From Rhinopomastus cyanomelas (Eukaryota > Chordata > Aves > Bucerotiformes > Rhinopomastidae), in contig VXBP01002538.1 of assembly GCA_013400115.1 (NCBI GenBank), forward strand, positions 62,001 to 126,000: a DNA stretch of 64,000 bases, in the 5' to 3' direction. The notes under the pieces were generated by a model. That model was not told the origin of the DNA, searched no databases, and saw only the letters and a program-made list of their open reading frames with translations. Positions 33,534-45,093 of the stretch are shown here, one piece after another. A program made the translations under genes and the position numbers. The stretch's first letter is position 1, and every line of letters begins with the position of its first letter.

Positions 33534-34404
33534 TTCATTGATTTGGGCATATATGTCCAGCTCATTCTGGATTTTCTTCCCTGTTGGAAGGAAAGGAGAT
33601 GCTTTTCTCCATCACCCATGTGTTCCTTTATTTTCCCCTGAAGAAAGTGACTGCTAGCAGTTTTAGTTACAGCTAACACGTTTAATCATTAGAAAGCTTA
33701 ATTTGAAGACCTACTTTGAAAATATGTTCCTGGGAGAGAACAAAAGCAAGTCAGGTGAGGTATTTCAAGGCCAGCTCAAATTTAATTATTACTGGCTCTT
33801 ATTAGCATGTCTAAAAAAAAAGTTAATTCTCTGATTCAGCTGGGTGGCCCTTGAAAAGGGAAGAGATTCTTTTCTGCCTTTTGAAATCAACAAAGAACAT
33901 GAGAGGAATAATTTCCAAAGTTATCTGTGTGTCGGAAAGCCTCGCAGCTCAAGATAAGCCATGGTAAACAACAGACAAATAGGAAGTGACTTTTAAAAAT
34001 GATGGAGTTGAACCTGTGAGGTGCTGAGTGGCTCCAGCAGAATGCTGAGCTCGTGTGACTGACAATGAGGTCAGGTCCTACCATTAGTTCTGCTCTCCAA
34101 AGTAAAACCTGGTTACTGACATCGGCCTTTTTGTTAACTGCTTGCAGTGCACATCCTTGGTGCCCCATGTATGTAAGCCAGCACCCGAGTGCAGGTAGAA
34201 GGGGATTGAGATGGACTGTGTCACTTCCACATTTCCATTGTTTGCCTGTTGTACTAATAATAAGATCTCTGGTACGAAAATGAGACATCAAGGGCAAAAT
34301 GAGACAAAAGAGGGCAAAGCAAAGTACCAGATGCTTACTGGCAAGAGGAAGAAATCCTTCTTTAGTTTACTGTCATGTGTAAAAACATTTTCTTCTTGGT
34401 GGTG

Positions 34405-34665
34405 CCCACTGATAGGACATGGTGCAGTGGGCACAAATTGGGACACATGACACATTTAAATGAAAGGAAAACTTACTTTGAGGGATAGCAGAGCCCTGGC
34501 CCAGGCTGCCCAGGGAGGTTGTGGGGTCTCCTGCTCTGGAGATATGTAAAACCTGCCTGAACTGTTTCTGTGGGACCTGGATCTGCTCTGGGTGATCCTG
34601 CTGTAGCAGGGAGGTTGCACTCTATGTTCTCCAGAGGTCCCTTCCAACCCCACCCTTCTGGGATT
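34405..34665 (+). repeat. CR1 LINE 3' fragment
   Basis: CACTGATAGGACATGGTG, GCCCAGGCTGCCCAGGGAGG, GGTGATCCTGCTGTAGCAGG and CCAGAGGTCCCTTCCAACCC. It is the same subfamily as 41207-41490 (shared AAACTTACTTTGAGGGATAG). Confidence 0.9.
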
Positions 34666-34675
34666 CGCAAGGAGG

Positions 34676-34820
34676 CAGTTGAATCACTGTCCCTGGACAT
34701 GTTTTGAAGTTGTGGAGCTCTAGAGCTTAGGGCCATGGTTTAGCGGTGGCTTGGGACAGTTGCATCAATGGTTAGACTCGATGAGCTTGAAGGTCTTTTT
34801 CAGCCTAAATGATTCCGTGT
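34676..34820 (+). repeat. CR1 LINE 3' fragment adjoining the previous one
   Basis: GGGCCATGGTTTAGCGGTGG, GTTAGACTCGATGAGCTTGA and CCTAAATGATTCCGTG. A different subfamily placed head to tail after the 34405-34665 copy, so two insertions hit nearly the same place. Confidence 0.88.
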
Positions 34821-35507
34821 TGATACTGTGTAGAAGGATTGGACTGCCTTGAGTCAATTAGACTGTTCCCAGGTTTTGTCTGTTGCTGTTTTCCATGGCT
34901 TGAACAGAACTTGTGCCTTCATTGACTCTTCCAATATGTGAGTTATATACATATTGGAGGAAAACTTGGACAGGACTTTAAAAGAAATGGTGCTTAGTTC
35001 TACCAAAGCTCCTGCCTCAGGCTCTGGTGCTCAGGGTTTCATCAAACAGGTTCTTCTTCCTCGTTTCCTCATTCCTCCTGAGGAGAGTCAAACTGACCAT
35101 GCTCAATTAATCTAAGGTTTCAGACACTTCCTTGAAATTGCCTTCATGCCTGTGGACCAGCAGGAACCATCTACAGATTGAATCATTTGAGGTGGAGGAT
35201 TGTGTTATAGGGCAGCTTGGGGTTTTTTTCCTACTCAGTGCATGGTGACACCGTCTGAGAGGCCATGGGGAGGCTGAAGCAAATTTAGCAAGTCAGAAAG
35301 GAGCTTGCTCCTTTGTGGAGAGGAGGCAGTCTCCTGTCAAGCTGGGAAATACGGCATATTCCTTGAAATACTATAGTCTGAGAAAGGACAATATTGCACA
35401 ATCATATGACATCATCTTGTGGGAGCTGTTGGGATTTCAACTGGTATTTCTCCCCTCACCTCAAGGATGTTCTTGCCTCTTAAGCGAGGTTGGATAAAGG
35501 AAAGCTG

Positions 35508-35545
35508 TGCTAGCATCACAGCTAGCAGATGCAGCTAGCAAGTCT
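35508..35545. repeat. 13-bp triple repeat with GCTAGC
   Basis: GCTAGC occurs at 35508, 35521 and 35534, exactly 13 bases apart, in related units (GCTAGCATCACA, GCTAGCAGATGCA, GCTAGCAAGTCTG). A tiny minisatellite. Confidence 0.7.
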
Positions 35546-38500
35546 GCACTCTAAAGTTTATTTAAGAATTCTTGATCCCAAGTATTTGGTGCACTGGACC
35601 TCCCTGAAAAATGCTGGTAAGGAAAACTTCTTCTGAAACCTTTGCAGACTGGGCACTGTGTCTCTGTGTCCTGAGTGTGAAACCAAATGTGCTTGAGGCA
35701 GTGCCTGTGCTGAGAAACCTCTTCACTCTGCAGGTAGGGTCAAAATTAGTTGAACATTGGTGACAAATTTTGAACTGGAAGACAGGACTGTCTCTCCTGC
35801 AGTAAATTTCTTGTTTCTCTGAGTGTCAAGGAACAGAGAATGACGTTTTCCCCCTCCTATTCTGTAGTATCTGTAGCATAAAGGATGGGTGAATGGATTG
35901 TGAACCAAAGTTGGCAGGTCCTAGCACTTGAAATACTTCAGTATAATCCCAGAGAAATGCATGCCCTGGTACATGAGCCGTAATGTTGCTGCTAAAATGC
36001 TTAGAGAAGTTTATCATCACACGACATACACAGTCATCTGTAGTCCTAATAACGACCATCTGTGTGTGGTGCCATCCTAAAGCCTGGCTGTATAACAACA
36101 GGAACACCAGGTCACTGGGTTGTGCTTCAATTAGTCCGAACTGGATTATTTATAACATTTGTTTATATCCCTGGAACTCTCTACTCCAGTTTAACTTTGA
36201 CACCAAGGGTGTGGGACGTCACCTGCAGAATTGTGTAGGCTCTGCTGATACCTCCCATCCCAATCAATCCCTCATCCTTAGGTGATTCTGCATCTAAGTA
36301 TAGGCCAACTGCAGACTGAGGAAGGGATAGGACACAACGGATCTGGTTATTCGGTGATTGCCCACTAGGAGGTTTCTCGCACCTCTCTGTTTTATGGGGG
36401 TTACTGTGGGATTTCTGCACCCTGCAGACCTCTGACAGCAGCGTTAATGGTTTCTGCTTTCCACCTCAGGCTGCCTGGGGCAGCAGCTCTAAGTAATCAA
36501 TAAAAATCTTTTTTTTCCCCTATAATCGACTGCTTTGATGAACCATATCCGGGCCTGTTTTTAGCATTCCTTGTAGTGTTTTTTGGCAAGAGGTAGAGAA
36601 AATAACACTCATTCCTCCCTTTGCTCTCAGAGTTCATTTTGTTCTCAGCTCTTTGTGCTCAAGCATAAAACTCAACTGAAATATTAAAACTAAAAAACAC
36701 TTTCTATTCCTTCCTCATGGACCTTTATCATGAAGATAAATAGGAAAAAGATAAATTGGGAAACATTAAAAATCTTCCTTTCCTCCTCCCCCGTCTCCTG
36801 AAAAATAAAACAATCTCGCTGTTACTGAAATTTTCTGCAAGTAAACAACAAGCAGACAGGCCACAGGATGATAACGCTGTGTGGTGGTTGTTTTTGGGCT
36901 TTTTGGGTTTTTACTGACAGCTTTAGCCATTACAAATTGAACCACTGACAAAACCACACCACTGTTATTTTGAATATCCGCAGCAGATTCAGCTCAAACC
37001 AGGAAGAGAGAGGTGTTGTCCTTTTAAAGCCTGCTTTCCAGAAAAGGGTATTTCTGACGCCTGACCTTTGGTGAACAGGAATTCCTCTGCTCAAAATCTC
37101 ATCCTCACCATGAACTTCACTGCTGCAATCCGGCCTCTCACAGCTGTCTGTGTAAAAAAACAAAACAAAAAAAAAATCAGAGATGTGAGATGTTGATTTT
37201 GATTGAATTTTCTTACATAAATAACAAAGTACAGAGCATGATTTTTGTGGGCATGTTTTTGCGTGTAAGTAAATGTCATTTTAAGTTACAAGAGGGTTGG
37301 GCTTTTTTTAGTAGAGCTCTTTAGCTGCTACTAAATAATAATAAATTTCTAAAATCTGTTTAGCAGTCTGTTCATATCACAATAGAATCTACTGGGGCTT
37401 CACTTTGCTGAAAATCTGGTTTGAATTGTGCGTGGTGAGTGTTAGAAGCACCACGCCGAAACAGTCTGGCTCTGCCTGCACTTTTTTATATATATTTGCT
37501 TTCACTAATATTTCCCCTCCATTTTCCTTTGCTCTGTCTCTGCCTTCAGGCAGCAGCAGAAATTGTAGCAACCAACAGGTCTGAGAACTAGGTGACAAAT
37601 GTTGCTGTGACCACAGCAGGGATGGTGCCACGCGTAGCCCCACCATGGGGTGAATTAGCAGCGATAAATCTGTACGGACACCAAGTTCAATGAGAAAATC
37701 CAGCCCTTTTTGCCAGATAGAGGCTCTGCAAGGCACGAAGTCACAGCCTCTCCAGAGTGGGAGAGGGAGGTATCTGGCAGGCAGCTTTTCTAGGACTCTG
37801 CACTTGTAGAAGTTGCCAGTTCCTGCTGTTTAACAGCCCAGATTTGCTAACCTCCTTGCGCAGACGGCACGGCCTGCTTCTTGTTTCTTCTGGGGCCTCG
37901 TGGAAGTGGGTGTTGCCTAGAGCTGGGTAATGCTGTGAGAGGGGATGTGTCGCCAGCATCGGTCTGCTTTTGCTTTTGTTTTGTTTGCTGGGTTATTTAA
38001 CTTAACCCAAGGCAATGTGTTTCTGCTGTTGAATTTTTCAGGCTCGCCAGTGCAGGCAAGATCACTGAGCAACATTCCATTGTTTAAAATGAATAAATCA
38101 GTTTTGTAACTCAGATTCCCTGTGAAAGTATTGCAGCTGCTGGTTATGTAGAGTTTGTGCAGATTTGATCTATATAAAGACGTAAGAAATGTTGTTCTAA
38201 AGGAATTGTCAAAAGCAGGTGAACGCAGTGGATCCAAATAAATGTCAGCAATAAGCCCTAATGAAGTGAGACCAAAGATCTTATGGGACTTCCAGGTACA
38301 CCACGAGAAGGTAGCATGGTGTAGGAGTCGTAGTAGATGCTGGAACTTCCATGAGAAGTGCAGATCAGACAGCAGAGATGTTTGATCACAGGCCAGGTTT
38401 TACATGAATTCATAGACTGGGGATGAAGTAGGAATCCAAAGGCTTAGACAATCGTGACAAGGCAGTCAACATACGTGAGCATAGTGTCAGGTCATACTTA

Positions 38501-39186
38501 GTTTTAGTTTTGGGTTCCATATTATGTCATTTTAGTTGATAAGCTGACAGATAGTTTTACCAAACCAATTTAGAAGGTAAATAAAAAACCCCCTTTGAGC
38601 TGAAGAGCATTTTGAAATGTTGGAAAAATCAAGTTTTCAATGTCTCAGTACCAACATCTATGGACAGATATAAGCCCTGCTTGAAACATCTACACAATAT
38701 GACTTTGCAGAAAATGTTCTATCTTAATTATAGTAATGTGTCTCAAATTTTCCAGTGGAGTCATTTATTTTGAGTAGACATCTTGTCTCTTATTACTGTA
38801 ACTACAAATAAACCTGTTGTTGGCCATGTGTTGTCTAAATGTTGCACGTAACTTCCCTGGAATTTGTAAAGCTCTTGTGTTTGACATTAGTTGGCATACC
38901 TTGTTTGCAACCCTTGTAATCCAAAAATAAAATATTTATATGTCTCTAGTAGCAAAGCACAAAGTACCATATTAAGAACAGCCATATACGGGCCTCGCGG
39001 ACTGTTGGTGATTCCCTCTACCTCAGCAATTAATTTTGCTTCTCTGTCTTTGAACCTGTGGGAATTACTCTGAAGTTACAATGTCAAAGCCAGAATCATC
39101 CTCTGGCTTGGGTGTAGGAGGCAGAGTCTCGTGGTTTAGGGTGCTGTTGTAGTTGAGGTGTCACTGTTGGGAGCAGGCATGGAGAA

Positions 39187-39366
39187 ATCACAGAGTGGTT
39201 TAGGTTGGAAGGGGCCTCAGAGATCATCCAGTGCCAGTCTCCTACCATGGGCAGCAACACCTCTTACCAGACTAGGTTGCCCAGACCCCCATCCAACCTG
39301 GCTTTGAAAACTTCCAGAGTTTATGGAGCAGCCACAACCTCCCTGGGCAACCTGTTCTGTCTCCTA
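39187..39366 (-). repeat. CR1 LINE 3' fragment
   Basis: AATCACAGAGTGGTTTAGGT, TGGAAGGGGCCTCAGAGATC, CCATGGGCAGCAACACCTCT and CTCCCTGGGCAACCTGTTCT on the plus strand. CR1 in reverse. Confidence 0.9.
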
Positions 39367-39568
39367 GTTTTGTTTTTATCTGTAGCTGAGGATGATACTT
39401 TTCCTGTAGGCTTCTTTTTTTGTGTGTGAGAAGTAAGAAAAGGAGACATGATGAAGACTGGTGGGCTTGTCTAAGGCTTAAGAGGCATGTTGAGGACTTT
39501 CTTCCAGCTATATGGGCTAGCAAACAGTATTTTACTCTTTACTGCACTGTGATATGGTGGGGCACTGG

Positions 39569-39847
39569 AACACTGTAGTGATAGGACGAGGGCAATGGTT
39601 GTAAGCTGGAACACAGAAGGTTCCACATCAACCTGAGAAGGAACTACTTCACGGTAAGGGTGACGGAGCACTGGAACAGATTGCCCAGGGTGGTTGTGGA
39701 GTCTCCTTCACTGGAGATGTTCAAGGCCCGCCTGGATGTGTTCCTATGTGACTTGGTCTAGGTGATCCTGCTGTGTCAGGGGGATTGGACTAGATGATCT
39801 TTCGAGGTCCCTTCCAATCTGTAATGATTCTATGATTCTAACACTGT
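39569..39847 (+). repeat. CR1 LINE insertion with 8-bp direct flanks
   Basis: The body (39577-39839) has GGTTCCACATCAACCTGAGA, GGGTGACGGAGCACTGGAAC, GATGATCTTTCGAGGTCCCT and the GATTCTATGATTCT end. AACACTGT flanks both sides (39569-39576 and 39840-39847). The right flank continues into another CR1, so this copy appears to sit inside an older element. Confidence 0.85.
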
Positions 39848-39985
39848 CCCTGGAAGTATTCAAGGCCAGGTTGGATGAGGCTCTGGGCAACCTGATCTGG
39901 TGAGATGTGTCTCTGCCCATGGCAGGGGGTTGACACTGGCTGATCTCTGAGGTCCCTTTTACCCTAAACCATTCTGTAGTATCTT
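39848..39985 (+). repeat. CR1 LINE 3' part, probably the host of the nested copy
   Basis: CCTGGAAGTATTCAAGGCCA, GGTTGGATGAGGCTCTGGGC, CTGATCTCTGAGGTCCCTTT and AAACCATTCTGTAG. The subfamily is the one also found at 3758-4408. A possible left part (GGGGCACTGGAACACTG) lies before 39569. Confidence 0.85.
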
Positions 39986-40105
39986 TCCCCAACATATGTC
40001 AGCTTTTCTCTGATTTAAAGAAATTCATTTTGGGGTAACAGCATTAACAGATCCTTTAAAGATTGTGCCAGCATGTATCAGGGTGAGCAAATAGTGTTTG
40101 CAGAG

Positions 40106-40155
40106 GAATCATAGAATCATAGAATCATTAGGGATTGGAAGGGCCCCCAAAAGAT
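40106..40155 (-). repeat. CR1 LINE terminal stub (first of three stacked copies)
   Basis: AATCATAGAATCATAGAATC, ATTAGGGATTGGAAGGGCCC and CCAAAAGATCA. It is cut off by the next copy. Confidence 0.85.
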
Positions 40156-40240
40156 CACAGAATCACAGAACATCAGCGATTGGAAAGGACCTCAAGAGAT
40201 CATCTAGTCCAATCCCCCTGCCACAGCAAGATCACTTAAC
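40156..40240 (-). repeat. CR1 LINE terminal fragment (second of three stacked copies)
   Basis: ACAGAATCACAGAACATCAG, CGATTGGAAAGGACCTCAAG, AGATCATCTAGTCCAATCCC and CACAGCAAGATCACTTAA. Same subfamily as 61051-61484. Confidence 0.87.
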
Positions 40241-40249
40241 TGGAAAAGT

Positions 40250-40500
40250 TACAGAATCAGAATCACTCACGGTTGGAAGGGACCACCTGATCATCCAGTT
40301 CCAACCCCCCCACCATGGGCAGGGACACCCCACCGTAGACCAGGCTGGCCAGAGCCCCATCCAGCCTGGCCTTAAACACCTCCAGGGATGGGGCCCCAAT
40401 GACCTCCCTGGGCAACCCATTCTAGGCTCTCACTCACTGTCACGGTGAAGAACTTCCTCCTCACATCCAGTCTAAATCTACCCATAAAACACCTCTCAGG
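40250..40500 (-). repeat. CR1 LINE 3' fragment (third of three stacked copies)
   Basis: ACAGAATCAGAATCACTCAC, GGTTGGAAGGGACCACCTGA, CCATGGGCAGGGACACCCCA and GTGAAGAACTTCCTCCTCAC. Clearly a different subfamily from the two stubs before it. Confidence 0.9.
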
Positions 40501-41206
40501 GCTCCTTCATCTGTTATATTTAGTTTAGTATCTTTATGTGGGATTTAGTGTCCAGGCGGTGGAAAATAAAGAATCATTGTAGCCCAGTATGAAAATGGGG
40601 TTAATAGTGACAGTAATTCAAAACAAAGCTACTTTAGGCTTTGAAGGTGCAACCAGAGGGCTGCCAAACAGACGCTTCATCTGACTGCTCCAGAATTTCT
40701 GCCTTTATAAGGGTTTGCAGGATCTTGGTCTGGAAGTGTTGCTGTGGTAGGGGCTGCGCAGCCCATCCCATAGAAAACCAGTGAGAGGAAACGCTGGGAT
40801 GGCTGCAGTTAGGAGCAATCAAATGCAGCAAGGAAGCAGCCGGCATCTCTCATGGTCACTGGGAAGACACAGTTTATAGGATTTTCTGTATCCTGTGACT
40901 TTGATTCATACAAATCCTAATGCTCTGTTTCTTTCCATGGCTTCTTTTCTGCCAAGAACTGCTTGAGCATTTCAAACCTTCTGGCAATCTAAACCTAGGA
41001 AGGTGAAGATCCTTGGATTTGCAAGGCCCACATAGCAAAGTGTTAATGTATTTTATGCTTTTAGCTGCATATTATCAGTTCATGTGTGTTTGTGCTGAGA
41101 AATAGTAGCATTATATCACTGACACTGTCCTGGAAAGTTAAGAATCTAAGAATTTAATGTCACCAATCCTAACATTTTGCTTAGAAAACCTTATATGCCA
41201 CTTTGC

Positions 41207-41490
41207 AGGCTCTTCCCAGTGGAACCTATCAACAGGACGAGAGGCAATGGACAAAAACTGGGACATAAGAGGTGTAATTTGAACACAAGATAAAACTTAC
41301 TTTGAGGGATAGTAGAGCCCTGGCCTGGGCTGCCCAGAAAGGTTGTGGAGTGTTCTGCTCTGGAGAAATCCCAAACCCACCTGGACTGTTCCTGTGGGAT
41401 CTGCTCTAGGGGATCTTGCTGTAGCAGGAGGGTTGTACTAGATAATCTCCAGAAGTCCCTTCCAACTCCACCATTGTATAATTCTATAAA
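41207..41490 (+). repeat. CR1 LINE 3' fragment
   Basis: AAACTTACTTTGAGGGATAG, GGGCTGCCCAGAAAGGTTGT, GGATCTTGCTGTAGCAGGAG and CCAGAAGTCCCTTCCAACTC. Close relative of 34405-34665. Confidence 0.9.
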
Positions 41491-42252
41491 ATTGAGTATT
41501 TCTCTCCACAATTCCTTAATTCTCTTTAGCTGGAGATACAGGAAGCTTTTCAGGTGCTTCTGAGCTGTGGTTTGGGGCCAGAGTGTACAATAGCTCTATT
41601 GCCAGTGGCCTTGTCAGGTTTTACTGACACACTTTGTCTTGGATACAAAATACTGTCAAGGTGTCACCATGTGTTGTAGACCAAACCCTTGTGGGTGCTG
41701 GTACAGGTGCCAAGGATGGATTTTGCCTAGCTGATAACCCACATAAATCATTAGCGCAGTTTCTGTTGTCTGTGGAATGAAGCTGTAAATTCCTTGGCAC
41801 TCAGGGCTCCTTGGAGACTCACCTGAAGGTTACTGGTGTACAGGTGGGTTGCTCTGTTACTTTAGACATGTGGCCATGCCAGCAACTGAGTGAGTGATCT
41901 GCATTCTCAACCAACAGCTCAGAAAACTGGCCACCTCCAGGCTATCCTGTTGATTCCAGCTACTGAGGACCTTTTTTATTAATCCAGTTTTACTTTAGAC
42001 ATCTTGAGCTGTTACAGGATTTTCTCTTGGCAGAGTGCAGCCCTTCTCACATCATTTACACAGGAGAAATATTTATGAGGTCCTGGGTGGGATCACCCAG
42101 CAGCTTGAGATAAGAGTGGTTCAATGATATGTGGGAGAGCAGTGTCAAGGCCACAGTTCTTTACTGACTCTGGATTTCTAGGTCATGTCTGAGCAGCTTC
42201 AATGTGTTACTGTTCAAGGCTTAATCTCTCTGTTCCTCCCTCCATTTCATTT

Positions 42253-42433
42253 CACAGTATCACAGTATCACCAAGGTCGGAAGAGACCTCATAGATCATC
42301 AAGTCCAACCTGTTACCACAGAGCTCAAGGCTAGACCATGGCACCAAGTGCCACGTCCAATCCTGCCTTGAACAGCTCCAGAGTTGGCGACTCCACCACC
42401 TCCCTGGGCAGGCCATTCCAGTGGCCAATGACC
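42253..42433 (-). repeat. CR1 LINE 3' fragment, GATACTGT-ending subfamily
   Basis: The plus strand begins CACAGTATCACAGTATCACC and continues AAGTCCAACCTGTTACCACA, GACCATGGCACCAAGTGCCA and CCATTCCAGTGGCCAATGAC. It is almost identical to 44550-44727 for about 170 bases, then truncated. Confidence 0.93.
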
Positions 42434-42559
42434 TGCGAAGATAATACATGGGCGAATAAGTTTGAAATTTTAATGGGATGGAGAAAGGAAGCCACTTTAT
42501 GACCAGTTCTGTGCAGTAGTTAGTACCCTGGGTATTCCCTGATGCTGTGGGCATCACAC

Positions 42560-42765
42560 ATAGAATCATATAATCATTCGGATTGGAAAAGACCCTGAAG
42601 CCCATCGTGTCCAACCATGAACCAAGCTGTCCCAAGGCCCCTGCTAAACCATAGCCCTAAGCTCCAGGTTGCCACGACTTTGAAACATTGCCAGGGATGG
42701 CAATTCAACCCCCTCTCTGTACAGCCTGTTCCAAGGCCCTGTCTTTAAATCTCACCCATGGGAAG
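42560..42765 (-). repeat. CR1 LINE 3' fragment
   Basis: ATAGAATCATATAATCATTC, GGATTGGAAAAGACCCTGAA, CAACCATGAACCAAGCTGTC and TACAGCCTGTTCCAAGGCCC. Related to 19899-20128. Confidence 0.88.
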
Positions 42766-44549
42766 AGGGTGAGAATGAGAAATTCCCAGCTCTTGCCAAC
42801 CTTTGATGAGCACAAAGCAATCCAGCACCACAGTATGTTCTCAGCTGGTGTTCACTCGCCTCTCACTTTCTTCACCTTGTGAAACTTGGGTTTAGCTACT
42901 TTAAACTGCCCAATAACAAGGATGTAAGCATTTGCATTATTTATGGTAGTAGTAAGGTCTGAACTTCACACAAGCGGGAAGCTACAACAGTAGCAGCCCC
43001 TGACCTGCACAGAACCTGGGGGTTGCCAGGTGGACGTTAAGAAGGGTCATTAAGTGGGTAGGAAGCAGCCAGGCTGCTCAGCAGCAGTGATGGGGCTCAT
43101 CAGGACAGGTTTTCACAACAAACTGTGTGTTAGTTCAATAACTACTCAGTTTATAAAATAAAATTTAATGGCAGATTCCAAAAAACCCCACAAGAGGCTG
43201 GATCAATTGTGTTTATTTGTTGGGTAACAGTAACAGTATGGTGTTTTCTGAATACGAAAAGAGCAAACAAAAGGCAGTAGGACCTTCAGTATGTCAGAAG
43301 CTGAGTCTCCCTTTCTTTTGCAGCCTACTACCCAATACATCCATATGTATATTTAATTTTATTGGTGATCTTAAGAAATTATATACATCTGAAGAAATTA
43401 TATATCTGACTTTATACAGTTTTTTCCCAGCCATCTCTGGTGCACAGATCACATTTCAGAATATAAATTAAATGGGGAAGGTACCAAGTTCCTGCTAGTT
43501 AGTTTAGTTACCATCAGTCACACAGCTCTGCAGGAGTTTTTTGAGGGGACAGCATTGTTCTAGATGTGTAAATCTCATATTATTTCTTTATGTTTTTATA
43601 ATTGTAGGTCCTAAAGCTCTAACTGTGGCAAGACTGTAAGCAAAAATAAGTCTTTTTTTACTAGGTGCTTAACAAGAAGAAAATAGCTGCCTTCAGATGG
43701 ATAACACATTGTTCACTCTGGTAGATCATTTAACTTGAAAGGGAGTCAGGGGTTAATTTCTAATAGTTGAGTAGTAGCCAGATCTGTCATGTCAAGCATA
43801 TAGTAGCAAAGAAAAAGATCTTGTGCTTCCCATCAGATGAGCTTCCTGCTTTCTTGGCTTTCTCCATGATGTGAGACAGTTCATCTTCTCCGACTCCGGG
43901 TTTTACAACAGGCAGGAGGTAGAGAGTGGAACCATGAAGGGGCTGAGTGACTGTAAAGAAAGTAGATACATTGTTTCGCTTCAGGACAAAGTGTCACCAA
44001 AATCTCATCAAATCAGCAAACCCTGCTGCTGTCCTAACCTTAAGTAAAGAACATACAGACCGAGCTCAATTTTAATAAGAAGAAACACTGTGTCAATTGA
44101 TGGTGCACTCAGCAACACTGAACTAATAAATCAGACTCATTCTTTTGAGCAGGTTCTTTGTTCCCATCCCAGATCTCTTCTTTTTTAAAGCAGAAGGACC
44201 CGTATCAGTAATCCATTAAATAAATCCTTGCAAATACATTAATTTAATATTTTTCTACATTGAATTACTTTGAGTAGAATTAAGTTGTAGAAATATTCCT
44301 GCTGGCTTCAGTGTAGGTACAGGATGCACCTTCCAAGAAATTAACCATGACATTTAAAATTAATAATGAGTTTTGCTTAATTTCCTTGATTTTTTTTTAA
44401 AAAGCTGTAGTTCATTTCTTAAGAGGAGGGTGTCAGCTGCACAAAGAAGGAATCAGAGTAGGAGTCCACAACTCCATGCCAAGTAATAGTGGAGTGCTTA
44501 CACTGGTTTGCTTGCAGTGGAGACCTTGGTTTATACCAATGCAGCAGAT

Positions 44550-44919
44550 TACAGTATCACAGTATCATCAAGGTTGGAAGAGACCTCATAGATCATCAAG
44601 TCCAACCTGTCACCACAGAGCTCAAGGCTAGACCATGGCACCAAGTGCCACGTCCAATCCTGCCTTGAACAGCTCCAGAGTTGGCGACTCCACCACCTCC
44701 CTGGGCAGGCCATTCCAGTGGCCAATGACTCTCTCAGTGAAGAATTTTCTCCTCACCTCAAGCCTAAATTTCCCCTGGCGCAGCTTGAGGCTGTGTCCTC
44801 TTGTTCTGGTGCTGGCTGCCTGAGAGAAGAGAGCAACCTCCTCCTGGCCACAACCACCCCTCAGGTAGTTGTAGACAGCAATGAGGTCTCCCCTGAGCCT
44901 CCTCTTCTCAAGGCAAAAC
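44550..44919 (-). repeat. CR1 LINE, 3' about 370 bp, GATACTGT-ending subfamily
   Basis: The minus strand still decodes CR1 ORF2 C-terminus: EKRRLRGDLIAVYNYLRGGC, GHSLKLRQGKFRLEVRR, then ERVIGHWNGLPREVVESPT, ending near the stop. The frame is open over this piece, which points to a fairly young copy. The 3' end is ACAGTATCACAGTATC on the plus strand. Confidence 0.94.
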
Positions 44920-45093
44920 AATCAGTTCCAGTTGTAACTTCACTAAAATAGTTATGAAAGTTGAAAGTTTTAATTAATGTGTTTCCCCAGTGTAATCTAT
45001 GCACACAGAGCCTTGTGTCTGCTGCCTGGGGGAGGTTTAAACCACCGTCTCATGGCACGGTCAGCACAATGTGAGACCAGAGTTGGTCTGGCT

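Larger units (their letters stand above)
30162..39186 (+). other. PRKCE: PRKCE intron 1, middle part
   Basis: Nine kilobases contain only scattered short CR1 pieces (32537, 33419, 34405, 34676). The rest is AT-rich DNA with a partial repeat of ACTTTRTAGTCTGAAATTGT (31714-31767) and a 13-bp GCTAGC-based triple repeat (35508-35545). Open frames here look like chance. Confidence 0.55.
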
